Shown: positions 56,007-63,360, counted from the stretch's first letter. The stretch: DNA of 64,000 bases from Bacteroidales bacterium (GCA_016938235.1 JAFGVA010000168.1:1-64000); one strand, 5' to 3'. A program made the numbers and translations. The notes: generated by a model not told the origin, from the letters alone.

Positions 56007-56939
56007 CTATATTACAGTTATAGCAACGCCACCTTTCTTATGTCCTTTTTCTACATACCTGTGGGCTTCCACAATTTCTTCGAGCTTGTAGCATTTATCT
56101 AGCACCGGTTTAATATAACCTGATTCTACATACTCTTTTATTTCATTCAATCGCTCAGAATCTAATTTCAAATCACCATCATCTATGGAAATATATTTAG
56201 CTTTTGGCGATAAAGCTTTTTTGCCTGCTTTTTTAAGTTTTGATGTTTTTGCTTTTCCAACTGCATCTAACATAAAATCATAATTCACTCCCTCCGGAAT
56301 TTCATTTTGTTTTGTATAGTCCATTACAAAGTCGGCTCCAAGCTTTTTTACCATTTCAAGGTTTGAAGTGCTGCATACTCCTGTTACTTCTGCACCTAAT
56401 TGTTTTGCAATTTGCACTGCAATTGTTCCGGTTGTTCCGGAGGCTCCGTAAATCAGTACTTTTTGCCCTTTCTCGATCTTTCCTTTTTCGAGGTATTGAA
56501 AGGCTAAAATTCCTCCGTATGCTACCATAGTTGCTTCTTCGTGGCTTATATTGTCTGGTTTAAAAGAAATTGATCCTTTCTTTGAGTCATTTTCTTTCAT
56601 ACACATATATTCTGCGTATGTTCCAAGATTAAAACCTGTTAATCCGTATACTTTATCGCCGGGTTTAAACCGCTTTGTATTTTCACCAATAGATTCAATT
56701 TCACCAGAAAACACCAAGCCTATAATTGATTTTCGTGGCTTGAAAAACCCAATCATTAACCGAAAAGGGATTATTATAGGAAAGGGTAATTTTGAACTTC
56801 TGATAAAAATGTCACTGTTTGTAACAGCGGTTGCATGAATTTTTACGCAGACCTCATTGTCTTTAGGGCTTGGTTTTTCAACTTCCATTAGTTTTAAAAC
56901 TTCAGGACTGCCATATTTTTTACATATTACTGCTTTCAT
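56007..56939 (-). CDS. NAD(P)H-dependent MDR oxidoreductase (quinone reductase-like), copy 1
   Basis: About 310 residues from ATG 56939 (MKAVICKKYGSP); the frame is open to 56993, but the family starts here and the paralogue at 59146 begins the same way. Medium-chain dehydrogenase/reductase fold: N-terminal GroES-like domain (about 5-115), Rossmann domain with YGASGTTGTIAVQIAKQLGA (the nucleotide motif), C-terminal GHKKGGVAITV. The catalytic-zinc Cys/His set of alcohol dehydrogenases is absent, so it is a zinc-less quinone or enone reductase type. It follows the tiny membrane protein with a one-base gap. Substrate unknown. Confidence 0.88.
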   Translation of the reverse strand: MKAVICKKYGSPEVLKLMEVEKPSPKDNEVCVKIHATAVTNSDIFIRSSKLPFPIIIPFRLMIGFFKPRKSIIGLVFSGEIESIGENTKRFKPGDKVYGLTGFNLGTYAEYMCMKENDSKKGSISFKPDNISHEEATMVAYGGILAFQYLEKGKIEKGQKVLIYGASGTTGTIAVQIAKQLGAEVTGVCSTSNLEMVKKLGADFVMDYTKQNEIPEGVNYDFMLDAVGKAKTSKLKKAGKKALSPKAKYISIDDGDLKLDSERLNEIKEYVESGYIKPVLDKCYKLEEIVEAHRYVEKGHKKGGVAITVI

Positions 56940-56940
56940 A

Positions 56941-57162
56941 TTATTTATATTTAATTGTTTTAAATCTGGTAAATAAATCGGTGGGAGATACACTGATTTT
57001 CTCGTTGAACAATAGTGCCATAGTAACTATAAATGCTGCAAAGGCAAGAACTATTATGAGTTGAATCAGGCTTATTTGCTGAAGATTATGTCTCGATTTT
57101 ACATCGTACACTTGTATTGAATAACCTTCAGGCTTTTCGGCAAATTGAAACAGTTTGCTCAT
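56941..57162 (-). CDS. Single-helix small membrane protein
   Basis: 73 residues from ATG 57162 (MSKLFQFAEKPEGYS); the frame is open 30 bases further upstream but would then overlap the aminotransferase gene. One membrane helix (about 35-57, LIQLIIVLAFAAFIVTMALLF), a polar N-terminus with a SIQVYDVKSRHNLQQ segment, and a short C-terminus. It is packed between the aminotransferase (13-base gap) and the MDR oxidoreductase (one-base gap), which argues that it is expressed. Function unknown. Confidence 0.6.
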   Translation of the reverse strand: MSKLFQFAEKPEGYSIQVYDVKSRHNLQQISLIQLIIVLAFAAFIVTMALLFNEKISVSPTDLFTRFKTIKYK

Positions 57163-57175
57163 TTTTTTTGGAATG

Positions 57176-59110
57176 TTATTTATTGGTTTCAAATAGTTTG
57201 TTCGATATACTTTTTATCATAAACTGAATCTCTCTTTTAGTTTCAGTATATGACACAACTTTTTTCTTATTTTGTTTTGAAGCCATATCATTTAATATCA
57301 AGGCCAGCCTGTCAATTTCTTTATGAGTATTTTGTATTCCGAGACTTACACGAGAAACTCCAGGCAATTCCATGCCTGGAACAACTTTTACCATAAATTT
57401 CTGAATTTTTTCTGCAAAAGGAGGAATGCCTTCAATGTGTTTCACAGTAAGGTGAGAGCAATGACAACCTGCCCGGATACCTATTCCGCTGTTCAGGGCA
57501 AGCTTTTTTGCTATGCCGGGAGCCATTGTTCCTTTTAAGCTGAAGGCTAAAACTCCTCCTCTGTTTTTAATGTGTTCTGAATTTGTGTCAGTAATTCCAT
57601 AAAGTTTAATGCCGGGTATTGTCCTTAGTTTCCCGATGGTATACTTTATAAGGTTTTGCTCCTCATAAAAGATTGTTTCCATGCCAATTCTCTGAAGAAT
57701 ATCCAGGGCTTTACCCATTGCAGCTATTCCACCAGGATTTTCGTATCCTGAGAATTCAATTTCACTGATAAATTCATGAGGAAGGTTCAAAAGACCTTTT
57801 CTGGCTATAAGTGCTCCACTACCAAATGGTGCGTATGTTTTGTGAGACGAAAAGGCCAGAAAATCTATATCTAAAGCAGCTATGTTTATGCTTTTATGAG
57901 CGGCAATTTGTGCTCCGTCAACCAGTAATTTTGCTCCGTATTTATGACATAATTTACTTATAGTTCCGATATCATTAAACACTCCAAGTACATTTGAGGC
58001 TGCCGTAATGCAAACCAGCTTAATTTGTTTGGTGCCATAAGATTGTTTGCTGTTGTATGTTTCAAGCAGGTGCTTAAGTTGCCCGCTATCAATAAAGCCA
58101 AAGGTATCAAAGGGTAAGCGCAGCAAGGAAAGTTTTTTAGATGCCTGCCAGGGTATTTCATTCGAATTGTGTTCTAAAAGCGTATTTACAATTACGGTAT
58201 CGTTTTCAGAAAAATTCTCAAATCCTTTGGCTATAATATTTATTGCTTCTGTAGTATTCTGGGTAAAGAAAATATCATATTTGTCCTGTGGCACATTAAA
58301 AAACTCCGAACAAATTGACCTAACCTTTCGGTGAATTTCATCTTGTTTTTGCCGGGGTATCAACAATGCTTTTTGAAAAACATTCCAAACAGGTTTAAAG
58401 CTTGGAGTGCTTGCAGCATTGTCGAGATTTATATAATCAGTCTGACCATTTGTTGTGGGAACCAAAACAGATTTACCAATTAATTCCATACGTAAACCAG
58501 ACAACAATTCTTTGCCAGATAAGGAATCTAATTCATCCTTAAACAGCTCATCCAGGGTTATTTTCTGCAGATTATCCGGATCATTAAAAACATCTTCACC
58601 AAATTGTTTTATAAGTTGCAAAGCTTTTGCAAACATGATAATATTTATGATTGCAGGTGTTCCGGCCTCAAATTTATCCGGCAACTTCGACCAGATAATC
58701 CATTCTCTTGATACTAGTCTGGCAGTGCCTCCTCCGGTGAAGGGTGCTTTAATTTTCTTTAAGATTCGTTTTCTTACTGCCAGGGCAACAACTCCCAAAG
58801 AGATTCCAATTTCATAACCTGATATTTTTTTATAATCTTTTTGGTTCAGCTGTTTTTCGATATGTGAAGTTTGTAGCTTTGAGCCAAACACAACACTGTA
58901 ATCAGATGGATTCAGATTAAGGTGTTTTAAGACAATTTTTCGCGATTCTTCAAATAAAAAGGTTGTTATCATGGAAAAATGACCACTGCCTCTGTGCACA
59001 TTTGAGTATGTTTCAAGAACTTTTCCGCCGCTTTTAATCAATTCCTTAAACACAGACTCAGAAAGACCAACTGTCTTATAATTTTTTTCTATGCTGTATG
59101 TTTGATTCAT
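57176..59110 (-). CDS. Class V aminotransferase / cysteine-desulfurase-like protein with a degenerate duplicate N-terminal half
   Basis: 644 residues in two related parts. The C-terminal part (about 235-620) is a complete PLP-dependent class V fold: INLDNAASTP, TQNTTEAIN, LVDGAQIAAHKS, and the PLP lysine Lys424 in SSHKTYAPFGSG. GCHCSHL near 558-564 supplies Cys at the position where desulfurases bear the catalytic Cys. The N-terminal part (about 15-200) repeats fold pieces (YSNVHRGSGHFS and FGSKLQT, then KIKAPFTGGGTARLVSREW and FEAGTPAI). The middle, including the PLP-lysine segment, is missing, so that half cannot be catalytic. It may be a fused remnant or a structural/dimerisation domain. 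It is central in the five-gene unit between two MDR oxidoreductases. The substrate could be cysteine, selenocysteine or another amino acid. Confidence 0.85.
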   Translation of the reverse strand: MNQTYSIEKNYKTVGLSESVFKELIKSGGKVLETYSNVHRGSGHFSMITTFLFEESRKIVLKHLNLNPSDYSVVFGSKLQTSHIEKQLNQKDYKKISGYEIGISLGVVALAVRKRILKKIKAPFTGGGTARLVSREWIIWSKLPDKFEAGTPAIINIIMFAKALQLIKQFGEDVFNDPDNLQKITLDELFKDELDSLSGKELLSGLRMELIGKSVLVPTTNGQTDYINLDNAASTPSFKPVWNVFQKALLIPRQKQDEIHRKVRSICSEFFNVPQDKYDIFFTQNTTEAINIIAKGFENFSENDTVIVNTLLEHNSNEIPWQASKKLSLLRLPFDTFGFIDSGQLKHLLETYNSKQSYGTKQIKLVCITAASNVLGVFNDIGTISKLCHKYGAKLLVDGAQIAAHKSINIAALDIDFLAFSSHKTYAPFGSGALIARKGLLNLPHEFISEIEFSGYENPGGIAAMGKALDILQRIGMETIFYEEQNLIKYTIGKLRTIPGIKLYGITDTNSEHIKNRGGVLAFSLKGTMAPGIAKKLALNSGIGIRAGCHCSHLTVKHIEGIPPFAEKIQKFMVKVVPGMELPGVSRVSLGIQNTHKEIDRLALILNDMASKQNKKKVVSYTETKREIQFMIKSISNKLFETNK

Positions 59111-59145
59111 GGATTCAGGGTTTTAAAGTTTATTTTGTTTTTACA

Positions 59146-60129
59146 TTAGCAAATGCTGATAGCTACATTGCCAACTTTATGGCCTTGAGCAACATATTTA
59201 TGCGCATCAATAATTCCTGATAACGGAAATATTTTATCTATAACCGGCTTTACAATTTCCTTTTCAGATAATTGTTTAATTAATTCCAAGGCTTCTTTCT
59301 TGTTAACAGACATTCCGCAAATAACTCTTTTGCCTGAAGCAGAAAGTGATAATTTTTTCAGAACAGTCGTCCATAGCATAAGTAAGTTATTAAGTAAGCC
59401 TGCTGTGGGAAGATAAATGCCATTCTCATTTAGAACTTTTTTTGATTTGATGTAGGAACTCTTACCAACTGTGTCAAATATTATATCGTATTTATTTGTT
59501 CCTTTCGTGAAGTCTTCGCAGGTATAGTCAATAATGTGATTTGCTCCCAGTTCCTTAACTAATTCAACATTTTTAGAACTACATAAACCGGTAACTTCAG
59601 CCTTAAAATATTTTGAGAGTTGAATTGCAAAGGTTCCAATACTTCCTGAAGCACCAATGACGAGAATTTTTTGACCAGCCTGTATATTTGCTTTTTCCTT
59701 TAAAAAGAAAAGGGCGGTGGTGGCTCCATCAACGCTTGCGGCTGATTCTGACCAATTTAAATTCTTCGGTTTTAAAGCAATGGATGCGTTTTCTGATAAA
59801 CATTTATATTCGGCACATGCACCAGGATTAAAACCACAGAAGCCAAATATTTTATCGCCGGTTTTAAACTTTGTTACTTTTGAACCTTTTTCTATAATTT
59901 CACCGGCTATTTCTAAACCAGGAATTCTGTATTTCTTTTTTGGCTTAACAAGTCCCAGTATAAGTCTTCCCCAATAGGGTTTGCCGGTTCTCATAAGTTT
60001 TTCGGCCGAAGTGGCAGTAGATGCATGAACTTTTATAAGTACTTCGTTTTGTTTTGGAACCGGTTTTTTAATCCGGGTTAGGCGATAAACATCGGGTGGG
60101 CCGTACTTTGAAAACATGGCGGCTTTCAT
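59146..60129 (-). CDS. NAD(P)H-dependent MDR oxidoreductase (quinone reductase-like), copy 2
   Basis: About 327 residues from ATG 60129 (MKAAMFSKYGPPDV), an alternative start being 60144. A paralogue of the gene at 56007 with the same plan: GroES-like domain, Rossmann domain with IGASGSIGTFAIQLSKYFKA, C-terminal GHKVGNVAISI. No zinc ligands. It is the first gene of the minus-strand unit; the aminotransferase starts 35 bases after its stop. The upstream region (60130-60288) has a repetitive stretch and no clear promoter. Two MDR copies flanking an aminotransferase suggests that they act on successive or alternative intermediates (inference). Confidence 0.88.
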   Translation of the reverse strand: MKAAMFSKYGPPDVYRLTRIKKPVPKQNEVLIKVHASTATSAEKLMRTGKPYWGRLILGLVKPKKKYRIPGLEIAGEIIEKGSKVTKFKTGDKIFGFCGFNPGACAEYKCLSENASIALKPKNLNWSESAASVDGATTALFFLKEKANIQAGQKILVIGASGSIGTFAIQLSKYFKAEVTGLCSSKNVELVKELGANHIIDYTCEDFTKGTNKYDIIFDTVGKSSYIKSKKVLNENGIYLPTAGLLNNLLMLWTTVLKKLSLSASGKRVICGMSVNKKEALELIKQLSEKEIVKPVIDKIFPLSGIIDAHKYVAQGHKVGNVAISIC

Positions 60130-60192
60130 TGAATTGTTCTTCATGGTATTGGTTTTATTGTCGGGTTACTGGTTATTGGGTGCTGTTTGCTA

Positions 60193-60230
60193 TTCACTAT
60201 TCACTCTTCACAATTCACTCTTCACAGTTC
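60193..60230. repeat. Short intergenic direct repeat (TTCACTCTTCACA)
   Basis: TTCACTCTTCACA occurs at 60200-60212 and 60214-60226, with degenerate copies on either side, giving a period of about 14 bases. It lies between the MDR gene and the XRE gene. Confidence 0.6.
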
Positions 60231-60288
60231 ACCGTCTCCCGTGCTTCTTTTAGCCTGTATCGTTTTAATATAGGGTGGTTTAGTTTTT

Positions 60289-60525
60289 TTACTTCTTTTT
60301 TAGTACCAGGTCATCCGGATCAACCGAAAAAACATCCTGTAGCGGAGTATTAAAAATATGAGCGATTCTGAAAGCTAATTCCAGGGTAGGAGAGTACTTC
60401 CCGTTTTCTATAGCGACAATAGTCTGTCGGGTTACTCCTGTTCGCTCAGCTAGTTCCTGTTGAGTCATTTCGTTGGCCATAAAACGAAGCGTACGAATGT
60501 TGTTTTTTATTTTACAATTTCCCAT
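60289..60525 (-). CDS. XRE-family helix-turn-helix regulator
   Basis: 78 residues from ATG 60525; the frame opens 36 bases earlier but would overlap the upstream gene. A compact Cro/CI-type DNA-binding domain: MTQQELAERTGVTRQTIVAIENGKYSPTL with the recognition helix in the middle, then a short tail (DVFSVDPDDLVLKKK). Small regulators of this YozG type are commonly paired with a membrane protein of the kind encoded one base upstream. Likely role: repressor of its own small operon. Confidence 0.88.
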   Translation of the reverse strand: MGNCKIKNNIRTLRFMANEMTQQELAERTGVTRQTIVAIENGKYSPTLELAFRIAHIFNTPLQDVFSVDPDDLVLKKK

Positions 60526-60526
60526 T

Positions 60527-60985
60527 TTACACTCCCTTCTTGTAATAGTATATTTTTGCAATGGCTTCTACAATTGCTCCTGCAAAGCATGATATAACTA
60601 ATACAGCCATCATAACCCAGGGTTCTTTACCTATGGCCTGAGAGCCTATTGCAAGCAGGAAACATATATTTGTTGACCACCTTGAAATTTTTAAAGCTTT
60701 CAGTTCGATAAGTTTATCCATTTCGTCTGTCATGGTTTCCATATCCTGGTTGGTTAATATTTTATTTACTATGGCGAAAATGATCATTAGTATAATAAGC
60801 GAGCCTATCATTATGGGGATCATTAAGAAGAACTTTCTTCCCCAGAATTCAAGGTTATAAACTAGTTCGGGATTCTCCAGGATATATTTTTTGTATATAA
60901 TATATCCGTAAATGAAGACTACCGCTAACAGCGTTATGGTGGTAGCTATTATCTGTCTCTCTTTTCTTGGCATTTTTGGTTCCAT
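60527..60985 (-). CDS. Four-helix membrane protein paired with XRE regulator
   Basis: 152 residues from ATG 60985 (MEPKMPRKERQ). The frame is open to 61090, but a promoter at 61027-61057 lies inside that extension and supports the shorter form. Helices near 12-30, 46-75, 98-115 and 118-140; no catalytic motif. It resembles DUF2178-type membrane proteins that travel with small XRE regulators (inference). The pair is divergent from hgcA with a 221-base intergenic region, so the two transcription units may influence each other. Confidence 0.75.
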   Translation of the reverse strand: MEPKMPRKERQIIATTITLLAVVFIYGYIIYKKYILENPELVYNLEFWGRKFFLMIPIMIGSLIILMIIFAIVNKILTNQDMETMTDEMDKLIELKALKISRWSTNICFLLAIGSQAIGKEPWVMMAVLVISCFAGAIVEAIAKIYYYKKGV

Positions 60986-61026
60986 GATGTAATTTATTTT
61001 ATACATAGTGTTAAATATATTCGATA

Positions 61027-61057
61027 CAAAGATAAATAAAATATACAAAAAGACAAA
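61027..61057 (-). promoter_or_regulatory. Bacteroidota-type promoter for the membrane protein/XRE pair
   Basis: On the minus strand: TTTG (61054-61057), exactly 19 bases, then TATCTTTG (61027-61034), matching the -33 TTTG / -7 TAnnTTTG consensus. It ends 41 bases before the ATG at 60985. Confidence 0.7.
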
Positions 61058-61170
61058 AAAAGCATACACAAAGTATAAAAAAACATACATAAAATTATAT
61101 AATGTATTATTATCCAGAAGGTTAGATTAGTACTACTTTTGATTGAAAAAATTATGATGTTTTTTACAAA

Positions 61171-61203
61171 AGTTGTATATTGCAACAGTTATAATATGCA
61201 ACT
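61171..61203. promoter_or_regulatory. Inverted repeat immediately before hgcA (candidate operator)
   Basis: AGTTGTATATT (61171-61181) and AATATGCAACT (61193-61203) pair at 10 of 11 positions around an 11-base spacer. The repeat ends three bases before the hgcA ATG. TGCAAC also recurs directly at 61181 and 61197, 16 bases apart, so a dimeric regulator could bind one face of the helix. The MarR-type regulator at 62534 is the obvious candidate (inference). Confidence 0.5.
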
Positions 61204-61206
61204 ATA

Positions 61207-62220
61207 ATGAATTTTGCGAATATTAGTTTTGATAACCAGCTCATAGTAAACTCAACCTGGACCATGTCTGATTATATCGGGGCGTTGCGCGTTCGCTCTT
61301 CCATTGGTAGAAATAAGTATGTTATTAGTCCTGGTTTATACAGGTTGGGTAATCCCGGAAAGGAGGATAGAATATTTGTATCGGCTAATTACAAGTTGAG
61401 TTTTGATGTTTTACGCAGAAGTCTAACGGGTATGAATGCATGGATTCTTGTGCTGGATACAAAAGGAATTAATGTTTGGTGTGCAGCAGGTAAAGGAACC
61501 TTTGGAACAGAAGAACTTATTAAGCAAATCAGGGAGGCCGGTCTCGAACATTTGGTATCAAATAGAGAGCTTATAGTTCCTCAGCTTGGTGCTCCAGGTG
61601 TTTCAGGATTTAAAGTGAAAAATGCAACAGGCTTTAATGTTGAGTTTGGTCCTGTCAGGTCTGACGATATTATGGAATACATTGCTGCCGGCAGAAAGAA
61701 GACTCAGGCTATGCGTACAGTACGGTTTAATCTGAAAGACAGGTTAATTCTGACAATGGTTGAAATTGTGAATTCATTAAAGTATCTAGGTATTGCAATG
61801 ATATTGGTGCTTCTGCTTTCGGGCATAACAAGCGGGGGCTTTAGTTTTTCAACAATGATAAATAAAGGGCTAACAGAAATAGTATTATTGATTCTGTCGT
61901 ATTTAACCGGATGCTTTATCACCCCAATACTTTTACCATGGCTACCTACAAGGTATTTTGCTGCAAAAGGTCTGTTTGCAGGGTTCCTGATTTTCATGAT
62001 GGTTTTTTTTCTGCGAGTTGTACCGTTTTCTGGCTGGTCTCTTGCTGGCTGGTTATTATTGTTTAGTGTAGTATCCTCTTTTCTGGCAATGAATTTTACT
62101 GGTGCCAGTACCTATACCTCATTAAGTGGAGTAAAGAAGGAAATGAGAATTTTTGTTCCCGTTCAAATTGTGATGGTGCTTACAGGATTGGCTTTAATAA
62201 TAGTTTCAAAATTTGTTTAA
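61207..62220 (+). CDS. hgcA: HgcA, membrane corrinoid protein for mercury methylation
   Basis: HgcA transfers a methyl group from its cobalamin to Hg(II), giving methylmercury, and needs HgcB. Seen in 337 residues: an N-terminal corrinoid-binding domain (about 1-165) with YVISPGLYRLGNP, SANYKLSFDVLRR, AWILVLDTKGINVWCAAGKGTFGT and LIVPQLGAPGVSG. It contains the family's signature NVWCAAGK, with Cys92 as the expected cobalt ligand. A membrane domain of about five helices follows (about 180-335), as in known HgcA. Length is normal. hgcB begins on the base after the stop. The signature separates HgcA from the carbonyl-branch corrinoid protein CdhD, which lacks this membrane domain. The methylation role is family knowledge; activity here is inferred. 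Confidence 0.95.
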   Translation: MNFANISFDNQLIVNSTWTMSDYIGALRVRSSIGRNKYVISPGLYRLGNPGKEDRIFVSANYKLSFDVLRRSLTGMNAWILVLDTKGINVWCAAGKGTFGTEELIKQIREAGLEHLVSNRELIVPQLGAPGVSGFKVKNATGFNVEFGPVRSDDIMEYIAAGRKKTQAMRTVRFNLKDRLILTMVEIVNSLKYLGIAMILVLLLSGITSGGFSFSTMINKGLTEIVLLILSYLTGCFITPILLPWLPTRYFAAKGLFAGFLIFMMVFFLRVVPFSGWSLAGWLLLFSVVSSFLAMNFTGASTYTSLSGVKKEMRIFVPVQIVMVLTGLALIIVSKFV

Positions 62221-62514
62221 ATGGATAATCAGAAATATTTAAGGAATGTTTCAACACTTGCCTATGATGCTTCAAAATGCATTGGTTGCCGGGTGTGTAT
62301 TGATGTTTGTCCCCACAATGTATTCAGAATGGAAAAAAAGAAAGCTGAAATTATTGACCGGGACAAATGTATGGAGTGTGGAGCCTGCACAACTAATTGC
62401 ATTACTGGTGCTCTGCAGGTAAATAAAGGGGTGGGCTGTGCAACAGCTGTAATCTATAGTTTCTTCAGTGGCGGCGAAGCAACCTGTGGATGCAGTGATA
62501 CAAGTTGTTGTTAA
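62221..62514 (+). CDS. hgcB: HgcB, 2[4Fe-4S] ferredoxin partner of HgcA
   Basis: HgcB is thought to reduce the HgcA corrinoid and to hand over Hg(II). Seen in 97 residues: two 4Fe-4S motifs, CIGCRVCIDVCP (Cys20, 23, 26, 30) and CMECGACTTNC (Cys50, 53, 56, 60), an isolated Cys73, and a C-terminal pair Cys96-Cys97. Cys73 and the terminal pair sit where HgcB has its conserved extra cysteines. This protein has two additional cysteines (Cys89, Cys91) in CGCSDTSCC. It starts directly after hgcA with no gap, so the two are translationally coupled. Confidence 0.95.
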   Translation: MDNQKYLRNVSTLAYDASKCIGCRVCIDVCPHNVFRMEKKKAEIIDRDKCMECGACTTNCITGALQVNKGVGCATAVIYSFFSGGEATCGCSDTSCC

Positions 62515-62533
62515 TTTTTAAAATTTACAAATT

Positions 62534-62983
62534 ATGAATGATGAGTTTATTCAGCATTTCAGGGAAATTATAAGAATTCTTGACAGGGAAATATTCTATC
62601 AGAATCAATCTTCGTGTTGTAATGGCATAAGTGTGGCACAATGTCATACCCTGCTCGAAATTGAAAAGAAAAAAGAGATTTCTGTTTCGGAACTGGCAGA
62701 TTGCCTTTCACTTGACAAAAGTACGGTTAGCAGAACAATTGAAGGGCTTGTCAATATTAATCTTGTTGACAGAATTATTCCAAAGAGAAACAGGCGTATG
62801 GCGCTTGTAAGTTTAACGAGCGGTGGTAAAAAAGTGTGCGATAATATTAATTACACGAACAATAAATATATCAAACGGCTTTTGGATAATTTTTCGGAAA
62901 GCGAACGAGAAGAATTCCTTCGTTTATTAAGAAATTTTACCTGTAATATGGCTGAAGCCAGAAAAGGCAATTCATGCTGCTAA
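62534..62983 (+). CDS. MarR-type regulator rich in cysteines
   Basis: 149 residues with a winged helix-turn-helix (about 30-110): VSELADCLSLDKSTVSRTIE (recognition helix) and the wing IPKRNRRMALVSLT. Cysteines stand at 28-29 (SSCCNG), 37, 56, 137 and 148-149 (NSCC at the C-terminus). Such clusters suggest sensing of thiophilic metals or arsenic, though MarR proteins also sense phenolics. It begins 20 bases after hgcB and is probably cotranscribed with it. By position and by the inverted repeat before hgcA, it may regulate the hgcAB unit. Confidence 0.85.
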   Translation: MNDEFIQHFREIIRILDREIFYQNQSSCCNGISVAQCHTLLEIEKKKEISVSELADCLSLDKSTVSRTIEGLVNINLVDRIIPKRNRRMALVSLTSGGKKVCDNINYTNNKYIKRLLDNFSESEREEFLRLLRNFTCNMAEARKGNSCC

Positions 62984-63017
62984 GCAATTTTAACTTTTAG
63001 TACTAAAAAATAAAACA

Positions 63018-63042
63018 TATCTTTGCATCTATATAAATAGAT
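63018..63042 (+). promoter_or_regulatory. Promoter -7 box with downstream palindrome
   Basis: TATCTTTG (63018-63025) fits the TAnnTTTG -7 box; the -33 position has TTTT rather than TTTG. Directly behind it stands the perfect palindrome ATCTAT-ATAA-ATAGAT (63027-63042), which ends at the start codon. A repressor bound there would block this promoter. Confidence 0.5.
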
Positions 63043-63297
63043 ATGTATATGGAATTCAAAAAACTTGAAATAGAGCCGGAATCGAATTGGATAAAAAGAG
63101 CAATTAAGACACCCCATATTCGTAAAACCTTAGTTTATATTTTGATTGGAGCAGTTGCCGGTTTCGGATATTTCTATCTTACCGAAGGGCAGCATATGGA
63201 TGAGCTTAGTGGACGACTGGTATTAAAGAGTATGCTGATAGGCGGTTTTTTTGGCTTTTTTATCACAAACAGTCCTTGTGCGCGTGGACGATGCTAA
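63043..63297 (+). CDS. Small two-helix membrane protein ending in a Cys pair
   Basis: 84 residues (alternative Met at residue 3). Polar N-terminus, one helix near 29-46 (LVYILIGAVAGFGYFYL), a second near 62-76 (LIGGFFGFFI), and a C-terminus NSPCARGRC with two Cys four residues apart. It is reminiscent of the DUF6132 proteins of Bacteroidota but differs in the Cys positions, so I leave it unnamed. It lies behind the MarR gene with its own promoter and palindrome, and ends in a terminator. The Cys tail hints at a link with the thiol-rich genes upstream. Confidence 0.7.
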   Translation: MYMEFKKLEIEPESNWIKRAIKTPHIRKTLVYILIGAVAGFGYFYLTEGQHMDELSGRLVLKSMLIGGFFGFFITNSPCARGRC

Positions 63298-63327
63298 AAA
63301 TTGAATTAACATAGATACTTCAAAAAA

Positions 63328-63360
63328 AAACTGCGATTGGATGAACTCAAATCGCAGTTT
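63328..63360. terminator. Bidirectional terminator between convergent genes
   Basis: Perfect 11-bp arms AAACTGCGATT and AATCGCAGTTT, with an A-run before and a T-run after, so it can serve the small membrane protein gene and the isomerase gene. Confidence 0.88.

Noticed and set aside
57176-59110. Assembly artefact joining two aminotransferase genes
   Set aside because: The frame is continuous, the halves are strongly diverged, and the first half lacks a central segment, which fits old duplication rather than misassembly.
60130-60288. Possible CRISPR or iteron array suggested by repeated TTCAC units
   Set aside because: Units are degenerate, have no spacers of constant length, and no cas or rep genes are near.
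61207-62220. Corrinoid iron-sulfur protein of the acetyl-CoA pathway instead of HgcA
   Set aside because: The five-helix membrane domain, the NVWCAAGK signature and the abutting HgcB are specific to the mercury methylation pair; no other acetyl-CoA pathway gene is near.
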